DNA of 64,000 nucleotides, from positions 1,302,001 to 1,366,000 of the forward strand of contig NC_083393.1 of assembly GCF_030864355.1 (NCBI RefSeq). The letters are read 5' to 3'. The notes under the pieces are model-generated. The model searched no databases. It saw nothing but the letters and a program-made list of their open reading frames with translations, and was not told the DNA's origin. Made by a program: the position numbers and the translations under genes. This document shows, piece after piece, positions 9,612-20,402 of this stretch. How positions within the stretch are numbered: the stretch's first letter is position 1; the number at the start of each line of letters is the position of its first letter. This stretch comes from Cutaneotrichosporon cavernicola (Eukaryota > Basidiomycota > Tremellomycetes > Trichosporonales > Trichosporonaceae).

Positions 9612-12490
9612 ATGACCTCGTCCTCGTCCCGCGGACGCGGCCGCGGCGGAAGGGGCGGCGGCGCCGTGGGCAATGACACGTACCGGTGAGTCGACGGCCT
9701 GGGAGTGCGCCATTCAATGCGGTTCCCACACCATCATCATCCAACCTCCCTCCTTGAGCCACCTCCCACATCGCGCAGGCGCGCTGCCTTCCCCTAACGT
9801 CTCGGTCTGGCGCGTGTGTTTCAGTTGCACCACTGGCAGTTAGTGTGCAACACAGCACGCGTCACACCTCTCACTGCTGCGACAGTGACACACCTGTTCC
9901 CCGCACTCTTGCTAACCGCAGTCGCGGACCCTCCTGGCGAGGCGGCGGCGCTGGCGCCGGCTCTGGTTCTGGCTACGGACGTGGCGGTGCCCCGGGCGGC
10001 GGCACGCCCTACGTTCCTGGTTCGGGCGTTGCTGGTGCTCGGCGCATGAGCAACAGCGGTGCGGCCCCGATGCGCAAGGACGACAAGGGCAATGGTGAGT
10101 AGGATGTCGACGGGGCGCAAGCGATCTGTGTGGCCGGGCGGGGCTTCTGCCTGCCATGTGCGAAGGTCGTAGCCATTTCTTTTCGCACGGTATTGCACTG
10201 CTATGGCTTGCAGCTTGTCCATCCAGTACACTTGCGGTTGTCACAATGCACTCACCAGCTGGCTTGCTAGCTTGTTCGCCAAAACTAACGCCCAGGCTTC
10301 CAGACCGACATGGACATTGCGGCGTCGTCACGCGGCTCCGACCGCGAGCTCAAGCCATGGACACCCGACGACCACAGCCCGAACGGCGCGGCGTCCAACG
10401 GCCGCAGTGTGACGCGTGAAGCCGACCGCGACGTCCTAACGTTTGGCGAGAAGCCCAGCTCGATTCCTTGGGACCAGTTCAAGGACAACGAGCGCCTGTT
10501 TGGAGTGACGACCGACTATCACGAGGAGATCTACACTACAAAGCTCGACCGCTCTCGTCCCGATTACAAGAAGCGCGAGCGCGACGCGGATAGAATCGCC
10601 GCCGAGATGTCGGCCGTGAGTTTAGGCTTACTTGGACTGTCTGACAGAAGAAACCATCGACCAACCCGCACATTGCCGAGGAGCGCGGACAGCAGCTGCA
10701 GGACAACAAGGACGAGGAGGAGAAGTACTCTGGCGTGGTGCGCAATCCCAACGCCTATGTTCCCCCGGGTGCGCGCAAGGGGGTTACCACTGCTCTTCCT
10801 GCGCGCAAGGATACCAAGGAGGAGCCTGTCAAGGAAGCCAAGAAGGCGGATGTCAAGAAGGAGGAGCCTGTCAAAATTAAGCAGCCCATTCCTCTTCCCA
10901 TCCCAGTTGCGCCTCCTACGCAGTCGGTCACTCCTCCGCCACTTGGTCCCCACCGCTCGTCTGCCGATCCAGCCGTCGACCCCGCCATAGCTTCACTGGG
11001 CCCTGGCCCTGTCGCCACCACCATGACGCGAAGCACCAGCTCGCTTCCGCGTGAGCAAGCCAATGGCTTGGACTCGAAGGGTATGCCGGTCCCCATGCCC
11101 GCCGTTGGCGGTGTGGTGGAATCGGCACGCCTGTGGGTGGATTCGGAGAAGGTGCTTGCGGTGCAGCACAAGCAGACGATGGCCAAGAACGAGCGTGCGA
11201 ATCAGTTGGCCGACTTCAAGAAGTGGCAGGCCAACTTCAAGGTCCCGCTGCCGATGCCCAAGGATATCCTATCCATCCTCACCAAGGATGAGGACAAGCA
11301 GAAGGCGATCGAGGCCAAGGTCGAGCGCGAGCGGCTCGAGGTTCACAAGAAGCATGAGGCCGCAAAGTCGCCCCTCGGCTCCCCGAGCAAGGCCATGTCG
11401 CCCTCGCCAGAGGCTCCGCGCGCCATCCACGCCCAGCCCAAGAAAATTGCTATGAAGATTCCCGAGATCCCCCCGTTCCGCCGCAAGGTCCCACCTGCTG
11501 TGCCTGTTCCCGAGACTGCGACGCAGAACATTACCCTTGTCACGTCGCCGACTCCGTCCCACTCGTCCATTACCTCTGGTGGCGGCAAGCTGAACCCCAA
11601 AGCATCGACGTTTGTGTTCAAGCCCAACGCCAATGCCGCCGTCTTCAAGCCTGCTGGTAGCACGGGCGTCGGTGGTGACGCGTCGGCTGTCACGAGCCCC
11701 GCGTTACAGCCGGCCAAGCTTCCTGTTGCTCCCTCCACCTCGAAGCAGGCGGCCGCGAACCCGTTCTTCCCGGCTGGGCCGCCCAAGCGGATAGCCGTTA
11801 ACATGCGTGACGACTTCAACCCCTTCAAGCACGGGCAGGTCCCAACGGCGTCGAACGTGCCGCCGTCGTGGAACTACACGGGCCGCCGCGCGAGCGTCGC
11901 CTACAACCAGCCGGCGCCGCACCAGGGTATGATGGCGTCGCCGAACATTGGCTACGACGGCGAGGACCAGCAATCGCCGCACGTGCAGCACGCCCCACCA
12001 CCCATGGGCATGCCTCCCAACATCATGCAGTTCTACGGCTACCGACCCGGCATGCCTCCTCAGATGCAGGGCATGCCGGGAATGATGTACCCCGGACCAG
12101 GCTTCATGCCGCAGCAGATGGCGGGAGGCCACGGGCCAGGACAGGGACCGAACAGTGAGCTACATGGACGGCCTGAGCTGACAGCAGTGCCGATGTACTA
12201 CGCCAACGGCGTGCCCCCCAACGCTCACTTCCTCCCACCACAGATGTACTTCCAACACGGTCCAGGGCGGCCGGGCCCAGGGCCAATGTACTATGGCCAG
12301 CAGATGCCGGGCGGCCCTCAGGCCCCGCAGAGTAAGTGAACGCGAGAGTGAGCTGATTCCAGTGCAACAGCAGATGTCGTTCCAGGGACACCCGACGCCA
12401 CCCCAACCGCACTTCCAGCAGCCATTGCCAGCTCAGGTGCCTCCTGGCACCGGCCCATCACCAGGCTTTGATGGGTCGTCGAGCCAATGA
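9612..12490 (+). CDS. PBP1: Pbp1/ataxin-2 homologue (LsmAD and PAM2)
   Basis: Poly(A)-binding-protein-binding factor of mRNP and stress granules. Six exons (9612-9685, 9922-10094, 10296-10615, 10648-12154, 12188-12331, 12363-12490) give 781 residues in phase. The N-terminus is an RGG-type Gly/Arg-rich tract. At about 85-100 comes the GFQTDMDIAA...LKPW segment that follows the Sm-like domain in ataxin-2, then an LsmAD domain near 140-200 (FGVTTDYHEEIYTTKLD), the RNPNAYVPPGAR segment, and a PAM2 motif LNPKASTFVFKP near residue 503 for binding Pab1. The C-terminus is Met/Pro/Gln-rich and prion-like. No recognisable Lsm/Sm-ATX core lies before the LsmAD, and I find none in the two long introns. 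Introns 12155-12187 (33 nt, in frame, no stop) and 12332-12362 (31 nt) are inferred from donor, branch and acceptor. Confidence 0.88.
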
Positions 12491-13208
12491 GGGTGGAGAG
12501 TGGCAAGTTGTAGTGCATGGGGATGCATGGCATCGAGGCAGCAGAGTGGGAGTGGGAGTGGGAGTGGGAGGGGGAGTGGGAGTGGGAGTGGAGGAGTTGT
12601 GAGTAGTTGGGTGCCTTGAGAGGTGTCGTGTGGTTGGAATGAGCTCTGCGTCAGATTGGACACGACAGTCGATGTTGGCACTTGGTAGATCTGGGCAGCT
12701 GGTGTGGGTGTGAGCTGGTGTGAGGCGCTTTCTAGCACGTGACACACGGTGGCCCCGTCAGCTCGCAACCCCATCTTGGAGTGACTTGGAGCGACTTGGA
12801 GCGACTTGGAATACCTCGGAAGACGAATCTGGCACAGACGATACGGCTGTGCGGCGTCTTTTTGATGGCCCGATTGCCGAGTTGATCAAAGGTTATCACA
12901 TCATATCAACGCCTACTCTTGCGCATTTAGCTTTGCTCAGTGACGGATCATATCAAAGTCTCCAAGTGAACCCGGCAACTTGGAGGTAAAGCATGACCCT
13001 TGTATTGTATCTCTGGCTTGGCCTTGGATTGGCCAGATACGACTCTGGGACCCCACACGGCCCACTCGAGTGTCGTCATTGTCATTGTTCGTTCCTAATG
13101 GTGGGCCATGGGCCAACCACTGCCCATCACCCACGCAGCCCCCCAACTCTCACGTATCAAAGAAGCATCTGGACAATCTCTTCCTCCCACTCTACTCTGT
13201 GACAGACA
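12491..13208. other. Intergenic region with GTGGGA array
   Basis: No gene is supported. It holds the 3' region of PBP1 with a purine-rich hexamer array and the promoter of the next gene. Confidence 0.55.
12544..12595. repeat. GTGGGA hexamer array
   Basis: About eight near-perfect copies of a G-rich hexamer in the PBP1 3' region, with one interrupting unit carrying extra Gs. Confidence 0.85.
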
Positions 13209-13892
13209 ATGTTCCGTGCCCTCCGTCCTCTATCCTACGCCCGCGTTCCGCGCCAAGTGGTGCGCGCGCGCTTCAACTCGTCCTCGTCCTCGTCGTCCAA
13301 GGCTGAGGCGTCGCACAGCACAAACCTCCTACTGGTCGTTGCGGCGGGTACGGCGGCCGTCGTGAGCATCAAGACCGTCATTGATATGCGGGTCAGCCCG
13401 ACCGCCCCAGACCCGCCCCACGCCCACGTGAAGGAGATTGACGAGCTGGCCGTCTCGGAATCCAACGACGATGTCGCCCACAAGGACAAGGTGTCGGAGG
13501 CCGTTGATGCCGCCAAGGCGTCGGCTAGCGAGGCCCTCCACAAGGCTCAGGATGCGGCGGGCGATGTCGTCCACAAAGCCCAGGATGCGGCGGGCGATGT
13601 CGCCCACAAGGCACAGGATGCGGCGAGCGATGTGGTCGATGCAGCTAAGAGTACTGTTGCGTCGGCTACGTCGCATGTCAAGGACGCGGCAGAGGACGTC
13701 AAGGATGCCGCGACGGACGCAAAGGCCGCTGCGCTCGAGAAAATCCGGAAGGGTGAGGAGATTGTTGCATTGGGTTTAAAGCTGACAGAAGCTACCGAAC
13801 CACTCGCGGGCCTGCCTGGCGCAGACTCTATTATTGCCGACCTTATGGCTGAGGCGGAGAAGGCGATTCATGGCCACAACTCGAACAAGTAA
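13209..13892 (+). CDS. Mitochondrial LEA-like amphipathic-repeat protein
   Basis: Single-exon, 227 residues, function not assigned. Residues 1-35 are Arg/Ser-rich with almost no acidic residues (MFRALRPLSYARVPRQVVRA), typical of a mitochondrial presequence. Residues 40-57 (NLLLVVAAGTAAVVSIKTVI) form a likely membrane helix. Residues 75-190 are Ala/Lys/Asp-rich repeats of 11 residues (HKAQDAAGDVV and variants), as in group 3 LEA or apolipoprotein-like amphipathic helices. Three consecutive copies are also conserved at DNA level (13539-13637). A conserved-looking C-terminal segment (LTEATEPLAGLPGADSIIADLM) follows. The architecture fits a membrane-anchored stress or desiccation protector of mitochondria, or a MICOS-associated protein; both are inferences from composition. 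Confidence 0.8.
   Translation: MFRALRPLSYARVPRQVVRARFNSSSSSSSKAEASHSTNLLLVVAAGTAAVVSIKTVIDMRVSPTAPDPPHAHVKEIDELAVSESNDDVAHKDKVSEAVDAAKASASEALHKAQDAAGDVVHKAQDAAGDVAHKAQDAASDVVDAAKSTVASATSHVKDAAEDVKDAATDAKAAALEKIRKGEEIVALGLKLTEATEPLAGLPGADSIIADLMAEAEKAIHGHNSNK
13539..13637 (+). repeat. Three tandem 33-bp units encoding 11-residue LEA motifs
   Basis: Three adjacent 33-bp copies inside the LEA-like gene, differing by only a few, mostly synonymous, bases. This suggests recent tandem expansion of an 11-mer. Confidence 0.85.
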
Positions 13893-14477
13893 CACCGAGT
13901 AAAAACAAGCAACAAAGCGCAGAACAACCATATGCATGAATGCCTCGACTGGGACTGTTGACTGCTGATGAAAGCTCATTGTGAGCTGCGGTGAGAGACG
14001 GCTTGAGGAGGGTTGGTCTTGTATGGATCAAAACGAGATTACCGAGTCTTGTCTCGGCTTTGCTTTCCCTGACCTCTTAATTACGGTATTACCCCGCGAT
14101 CTGCAGCGGCGATCAGTCGATATGATCCCGAAAGTCCAACATGGCCTTTTAGACAGTCAACGCCACATCCTGCGCGGCTGCCCACCTCGTTACTCTTTGC
14201 CAGACCCTCCGTGGACTGCGGCAAGCTCACTTCATACCCGGGAACGGGTGAAATGATTTGGCTCAAACGTGGCTCAAACTTGACGAGGCACTTTGACCCA
14301 GAGCCAGAGCAAGTGGGGTGGGGGTGGAGTTGAACAGTCATGCAACTCCAGATTGATCTCGGACAACCTCCCAGCATCAGGAACATGGAACAAGCCTCGT
14401 GACTTTGCCGCAGTCTCTTTCTCCACATCCCTCCCACATCCTCACCATCGCCGTGACCTTAACCCCGACCACCAAGA
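13893..14477. other. Intergenic region
   Basis: 3' region of the LEA-like gene and promoter of the following gene. I see no further feature. Confidence 0.55.
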
Positions 14478-15749
14478 ATGACGACCGTCGCGGACACTCG
14501 GCGTCCCTCGGGTACGGACCAACCCCCTCCTCACCGCCGCAAAACGTCCTTCTGTGCCGCCAGTGCCCACAATCTCATGAGCGACAGCATCTCCAACCTC
14601 GATTTGTCGCCCACTACCTCGACGCTCAGCGGCGTCAGTGAGCCGACCCACTTCCTTCCCATGAGCTTGGGCAGGCGCGGCACCGTAACCAGCTTGTCGA
14701 GTAGTAGCACCGTACATACAAAGGGCACGAGCGGCCAGGCAACACCGGCGCCCCGGGCTGGGTCGCTACGAGCACGAGCACAATCTCTCTGTCGTCATTA
14801 CCTTCCCGCCAACGGCTCACATCCACCTATGCCCAACGGCCTACCGTCATCACCAGTGTCACCAGTGTCACCAGTGCCGAGCAGCAACGCGCCGCCAAGC
14901 TACCACAGCCCGCTTCTTGTACCAGCTCGCAAGGCGGTGGCGCCGACCCCACCCGTTGCATTTGCGTGCCTCATGCTCATCGGCAAAGACAAAATCCGTA
15001 TCGCAGGCTTCCCCGACTCGTGTCAAGAACTGATGCGAAATGTCCTTTCGAAAGGATGGACTGGCGTCGACGCAAAACGAAACCCCGCGCCAGGCGTGTA
15101 TGAGTGGAAACTCACAAAGGCTCCATGTGAGTATCCTGATACTTTTGGAGCGCTAACAGCCAGGGGCCGGTGACGCACCACTCGCATCGTTCCGCCTCAT
15201 CGAGTTCATCCTCTTCTCGCTCTCAAAAGAGGGATGGAGTCTCGCCCTCGCAGCTGGTATACCAGCAAAGCACGGTGCACGGGACACATTCTTCTTCAGG
15301 CCGGCCGAGCGACGACAGCGCCACTTCTTCAGTATCATCTTTGGCACCCACATGGTTACGCTCCTCGATGCCATTGATCCCCGCGTGTGCGAGGAGTTTG
15401 TGCAGGCTTGCGAGGTGAGTATTCCCAAAACCAACCGGATGCATTGCTGACTACCCAGACATGGCCAGGTGGGGCTGGAGCTCTGTACTCGCGCGAGCAT
15501 GGTGCATTTGCGGTCAATATGAAACCGGTAGGAGATGGCGACACTGCATGGCCGACTGGCGGCAAATACCAACACGCCATGTCCCAGCTCATGTGTGCTG
15601 TGCTCCAACGAATGGCGTTGGCTGGTTACGAGTGCGTAACGACCTACGACGTCCTCGACCGATCAACGAGCTGGTACTGGAACGATGCCAAGGGCATCGT
15701 CACGGGATCTATGCCGTCCATTGACATCTGGGTCTTCGCAGAGCGATAA
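14478..15749 (+). CDS. Conserved-looking protein of unknown function
   Basis: Three exons (14478-15126, 15164-15414, 15459-15749) join in phase to 396 residues. I do not recognise the family. The first 150 residues are Ser/Thr/Pro-rich and look disordered, with SPVSPVSPV repeats. From about residue 155 to the end the sequence looks globular and coding: it contains KDKIRIAGFPDSCQELMRNVL, a Trp/Phe-rich core (FILFSLSKEGWSLALAAG) and a C-terminal part rich in Tyr/Trp (YECVTTYDVLDR, SWYWNDAKGIV). No membrane helix or catalytic motif is evident. The exon joins use GTGAGT donors with a TGAC or TAAC branch. The gene is convergent with the F-box/RCC1 gene, the two stops being 87 bp apart. Confidence 0.8.
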
Positions 15750-15836
15750 ATGTACGTGAATTTGTGTATATCTAATTGGTAATTCGTTGTCGGGCTGGCC
15801 TACACGATCTCATGCTACTGTTGTATAACTTGCACC

Positions 15837-17703
15837 CTACGCGCCAGAATCACCACCAGGGCCAGGAGGTACACCCCCATGCCCACGTCCCGAGAAGCTG
15901 CCACCACGCATAGCGCCGCGACCAGCATAGCCGATCCGAAAGGGTAAACCGAATATGCCGCGCCCGGGGAAGTTGATGCGCGGCATTTCGAGGCCCTCGG
16001 GCGGTCGCGCTGGTCGCGGCTGCGGCATCTTCTTAGGCTTGTACCCGAGAACAAGCGCGCCGGTCTGCATGCCTGCGGCGGCGATTGAGAAGACGAAAGC
16101 TTCGCGGCCGTCCTCACCGGGCGGGAACTGGACACGCGTCGGCTCTTCGCGTGCGTTCTCGCTACCGTCACCGAGTTGTCCTTGCCCGTTCTGGCCCCAA
16201 GTGTACATCTCGCCCTTGGATGTGAGCGCAGCCCAGTGCCAGTCCCCTGCCGTCACTTGGACGACAGGTAGGTCCGCGAGACCTGGCACATCCATGGGCT
16301 GCAGCTCGCGGCCACATGCTGGCGTGACCGTCTCGAGTCGCTGCAGCAGAACCTTGCCGACTGCGCCACCTGTCGGAGTCGAGTACGCAGCAAACGTCGT
16401 GAATTGCGCCGAAATGTGTGTGATGGACGGCAGCGAGAAGTGCTGCATGTATTCCCAAGCTCCGATGGTGCCGTCAGATGTACGTGCTGCCCACACTTCA
16501 CCGTTGTGACGGAGCGCGACGATAAAGTCACGCCCGCACGCAATCTTGATCACGCGCTGCGCTTCGGCCCGTGCCTTCTCGCCGTACTGCCTCGGCCAGA
16601 GCGCATCATGCTCCTCCGAAAGCGTGGAACTGACCTCTGGCCGGAGCGGGATGGGATCGGCGGCCTGCATGACCTCCCCGCCTACCGTACCCCACTTGAA
16701 CTCGCGCGCCGAGTTGACACCGTCGATGCAAACAGGCCCATCCATCTGCTCCTCAGGTGTCGTCGCGGGCGCGTAGTCATTGCGGAATGGGAACCATACG
16801 TGGATCTCTCCAGCAGCAGTGAGGAGAGCGCTCATCTCCCATCCTGCTGCGATCTGGGCAATGTGCGGTGCTCGGCCGGGTGCGCCCGCTCCAGTGGCGG
16901 TTGGCGCAGTGATAGAGCGCGCCGTGTGCCGGAACGCACGGCCCCACGCGCGCATCTCCCAAACGAGGTTATCAGAGTCGAGGACGAGCAGGTGGCTGCG
17001 CCCAAGAGCAATCGAAGTACAAGAGTTCGGGAGCGGGATCCGCGCAGGCTTGTCAACTTCGTGACGACGGTTTTCCCACCCCCCACGCGCAAAGCCCATC
17101 CCCTCCAGCTGGCCCCATACCCACACATGACCAGCTGCGTCGCGGGCTGCAAAGCTCCACCCGCCAGCCTGCAACTCGACGAGACCGATCGGCTCGCGTT
17201 CCCCAGGTATCGCGGCATTGGGAAGCGTGAATGCGCGCGCGACATCGTACGGCCGCGGCACGTTCCACCGATACCGGTTCATCCCATTATCGGGGAGCGC
17301 CGTGAGGCGCGACTGAGTCGCCTCACCCCACAGATACACGTGCGGCCGGGTCAGGCCAAGGTAGACGCGCTTGAACCAGCTTGCGTCGCGGGCGTTTCGT
17401 CCTTCCTCCGAGTGCGGGGCGGCGAGGCCGAGGTTGGCGGCCGAGTACGAGAAGTCGGCTTGCATTTTGGAGCGCCATAGCGTCGGGTCGTTCTGGAATC
17501 AGCTCATCACGGGCTATAGCTTGGAGATATGGACATACCGCCAGCGAGTGCAGTTCCTTGTTGACGAGCGAAATGTTGAGCAGGTCCTTGAGCCGCAACA
17601 CGGGAAGGACGCCCTGCAACAGGACCTCGGGTGGGAGGTCGAGCAGCGAAGGGCCCCTTGGTGCCTCGTCGGGGCCGGTGGTATCAGGCATGGGCTTGGA
17701 CAT
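15837..17703 (-). CDS. SAF1: F-box protein with RCC1-type propeller (Saf1-like)
   Basis: Probable substrate adaptor of an SCF ubiquitin ligase. Two exons on the minus strand (17703-17539, then 17492-15837) give 606 residues; the 46-nt intron has a CTGATTCCAG end. Residues 19-55 are an F-box (LLDLPPEVLLQGVLPVLRL) followed by NDPTLWRSKM. The rest carries RCC1-like propeller blades with aromatic Trp-Gly marks: HVYLWGEATQ, HVWVWGQLEG, and the clearest one, EMYTWGQNGQGQLGDGS near residue 480. The last 60 residues are Pro/Gly/Arg-rich with RGG-like repeats. Yeast Saf1 has the same F-box plus RCC1 architecture; orthology is inferred from architecture only. The start was set at the ATG that precedes the F-box; a short upstream extension is possible. 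Confidence 0.85.
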
Positions 17704-17977
17704 GGTGGATGGCGCAAAGCTGAGATGCCCGTAGTGGCAGTGAAGACGCGTTGTTGCCACCGTCACTCGACGTCATCGATCTAGATGCGGACCAGATAAG
17801 TTCTTGTCCAGTTAGGTCAGTCACGCTGCCTAAGTTTAATCCAGCAGAGATGGACCGCCCATTTGAATGACTCCACATGCTTTTGCGAAGCTGCTGTTGA
17901 TGCAGATAACGTCGCGCTCTGCGTGTTGAATGGTGGCTGGCAAGTTGGCGATACTCGAGAACAACTCCTCCGTGAAA
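17704..17977. promoter_or_regulatory. Promoter region of the divergent F-box gene
   Basis: Short spacer between the F-box gene start (minus) and the tRNA-Phe candidate (plus). No motif stands out. Confidence 0.35.
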
Positions 17978-18063
17978 GACGCTTTAGCTCAGTGGGAGAG
18001 CGAGCGAGTGAAGCTCTTGAAGTCCAATTCGTTCGGTCGTGTGTTCAATCCACACAAGCGTCA
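17978..18063 (+). tRNA. Probable tRNA-Phe(GAA) with a 14-nt intron
   Basis: The cloverleaf folds by hand. The seven-pair acceptor stem is perfect (GACGCTT with AAGCGTC), the D stem is GCTC/GAGC with loop AGTGGGA, and the T arm is GTGTG-TTCAATC-CACAC. The anticodon stem AGCGA/TCGTT encloses a loop with T33, GAA at 34-36 and G37, then a 14-nt intron at the canonical 37/38 position. Discriminator is A. D- and T-loop sequences resemble eukaryotic tRNA-Phe. Odd points: G at position 32, T at 38, and no T run until about 55 bases downstream. It could therefore be a diverged or inactive copy. Confidence 0.6.
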
Positions 18064-18462
18064 TACACAATGTCGGCTGGCCAGCTCCTATGGAGTTGCG
18101 TCTCCAGTCAGAAATTTACCTTTTGCTCTTGGAGCTTTATTTTTCTTCACTTCATACAACTTGTCTGGCATCCGCGCTGTCACAAACGTCATATTTTTGT
18201 ATAATCGGGTATTCTGAGCCATATGTGAGCATATGTGAGGAAGCACTTGGTAGACAACTGGGGTTGGATGGATGGCTTGGCCTCCTCGAAACCTAATCCG
18301 AACCAGCACGTCGCCCGTATTCACGTATGAGAATTCCTCAGAATGACCAGACCCACAGAGATGCCACGTGCCTCCACCGATTTGGTTCCGCTTAACGCAG
18401 AAGTTCAACTTTCTGATCACTTTGGCCCACAACATCCTCATCGATACTCACCACCCGACACC
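18064..18462. other. Intergenic region
   Basis: Lies between the tRNA-Phe candidate and the next start codon. It contains only short T-rich stretches and presumed promoter sequence. Confidence 0.5.
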
Positions 18463-20402
18463 ATGGCCTCAATATCAGCACCAACACAGCTCGCGACCTT
18501 CCCGAACGCGCAGGCGTCGTCCTCGCGCCTCCCCCATATCCAGCTCGCGCCAGTGCACGGGAGCCGGGGGAGGTTAGCGGTTGCTGCTGTCAAAGCTGAC
18601 GGAGTGTGGACGTACGACGTGAGTTTGCTGCCCCAGAGTCAAGCTGACAGTAGATCAAGACGTTGCGGCCAACGGCGACCTACACCGTGCCCCCATCCAC
18701 GGGCTTTACGAGTGCACCGCTCAGCTTTGTCCCTGAGGACGACGAGGAGAAACGTGTGACGGCGGTTGGCGTGACTTCGCAGAAAGATGGGGACGCGATC
18801 TGGGTGTGGGTCGGCGAGGAGGACAAGCGGAGCGTTGCAGCCGATGCGATCGGGATCCACGGGAATGAGTGGCCACTCCTCGTGGTGGGCAGCACTGGTG
18901 CGCTGTCGCTCCTCGATGTCGAGCTGCAGCTCACCTCGTTGAAGTCGGCTGGCTCGAAAGATGGCAAGGTCCTCTCGAGCGCTCTGGTGGGGTCGCGTCT
19001 TGTCGTCGTCGATGACCGCGGCAAGGCCATCGTGTACGCACTCGACGTTGAGGCGGGATCCGCTTCCCTGCTCTCTGAGGCTTCCTCGGCGAGTGGGTAC
19101 CTTGCCGCCAGTGCTGGCGAGATCGTCACGGCCATCGACTCAAATAACCGCCTGCACGCGCGCAAGCTCTCCGAGATTCTGGAGAGCGCTGAGGAGGCCC
19201 CTGGCGTCGCCCTCGCCAACCCAACCACTCCTCTCGGTGTCCTCTCACTCCCGTACGAGCGGCCTCTCGCCGCTCTCACGACATCCCACGGCGGTGCGGG
19301 AGTCACCATCGTGTCGGCGTCCGCCGACCTCCCTGCCGCACTCGCAACGAGCCACCTCTCTACCGGAGGGTCGCAGGTGACCAACCTCGCTGTGCTCTCC
19401 ACGTCTCCGCTTGTTCTGGGCGCCGTGCAGACGCACGCCGGTGTGAACGGGCGCAGCATTATCCACACCATGGACGTCGCCCTGCCGCCGCGCCTTGGCC
19501 TCGCCCAGTTGCTTGGGAGTGCGTCTGCGACTGCGGACGTGTTCCGCCTGGCACCGCAGGCGTCAGGCGGTGCGGACAAGCTGCTTGACGCTGTCTCTAC
19601 AGCACTCAAGGCCGGCGACGCCGTCCGGGCAGAGAGCACGTTCTCCACATGGCTCGAGGACGAGGAGAAGCGCGCGCCAGGGCGCCGCTTCGTGATCCCC
19701 GAGAGCGTGGCGCGTCGTCTCGTCGACATGGTTCTCGCCAACAAGCCGTACGCGGGCAAGATCATTCACACTCTCATCGACAGGAGGCAGTTACACGAGG
19801 GCATGCGTGAGGGCGGTGTGGCAGCCGCGCTCCTTGCTGTCGACCGTCGCGCCGTCTCTCGCCTCCTGCGTAACAACCCTGCCCTGCCCTCCCGCGCAGT
19901 CGTCGCCCTCCTCGTGGCCGACGACAAGGTACTTGAGGACGTTGTCTCCGGTCCCGCGCCTGACCCAGCTTACCGCGCCGAGCTGAAGCGCCAGGTCACG
20001 GCCGACGGTGCCGGACGCATGCTCGTGCAGCTCACCGCTTGGGCTGAGGCACACGCGACGCGCGACGACGGCCTCGGCGCCTGGCTCGAGGCCAAGCAGC
20101 CAAAGTCATCACTGCCTCCTTTGAACGCGGTGGTCGCGCACGCGTCCGCGCTCCTCGACGCCCACCTCCCCAACCTCCTCGAGAAGGAGGACGAGCTCGC
20201 GCGTCTCTCCGAGGCTATTGCCCCTGCGATGGCTGCGCAGGCCGACTACCGCCGCCTCCGGGCTCCCGTTGACGCCACGCTACGCGCACACGCTGTTAAG
20301 AAGGAGGAGGCAGGTTCCGACAACCGCCGCAGGCAGTACAAGCAGGACAAGATGGCCGACGAGGCATTCGGCAAGTGGCGCGTGGAAGATTTCGTGTTCT
20401 AG
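18463..20402 (+). CDS. Unknown propeller-like protein, possibly nucleolar
   Basis: Two exons (18463-18618, 18654-20402) give 634 residues in phase. The N-terminal 330 residues have repeated hydrophobic beta-strand patterns with small turns (VWTYDIKTLRP, IWVWVGEEDKRSV, LLVVGSTGALSLLDVE, LVVVDDRGKAIVYALD), which suggests a WD-like beta-propeller. The remainder is alpha-helical and Ala/Leu-rich, with a charged C-terminus ending ADEAFGKWRVEDFVF. A propeller, a helical half and a short aromatic C-terminal tail are reminiscent of UTP-A (Utp8/NOL11-like) ribosome-assembly factors, but I cannot demonstrate that from sequence alone and give no gene symbol. Confidence 0.75.

Noticed and set aside
16404..17480. 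358-codon open frame on the plus strand
   Set aside because: Antisense to the F-box/RCC1 gene, whose sense frame has a clear F-box and RCC1 blades.
18680..19765. 361-codon open frame on the minus strand
   Set aside because: Antisense to the spliced propeller-like gene; Ser/Arg-rich shadow translation.
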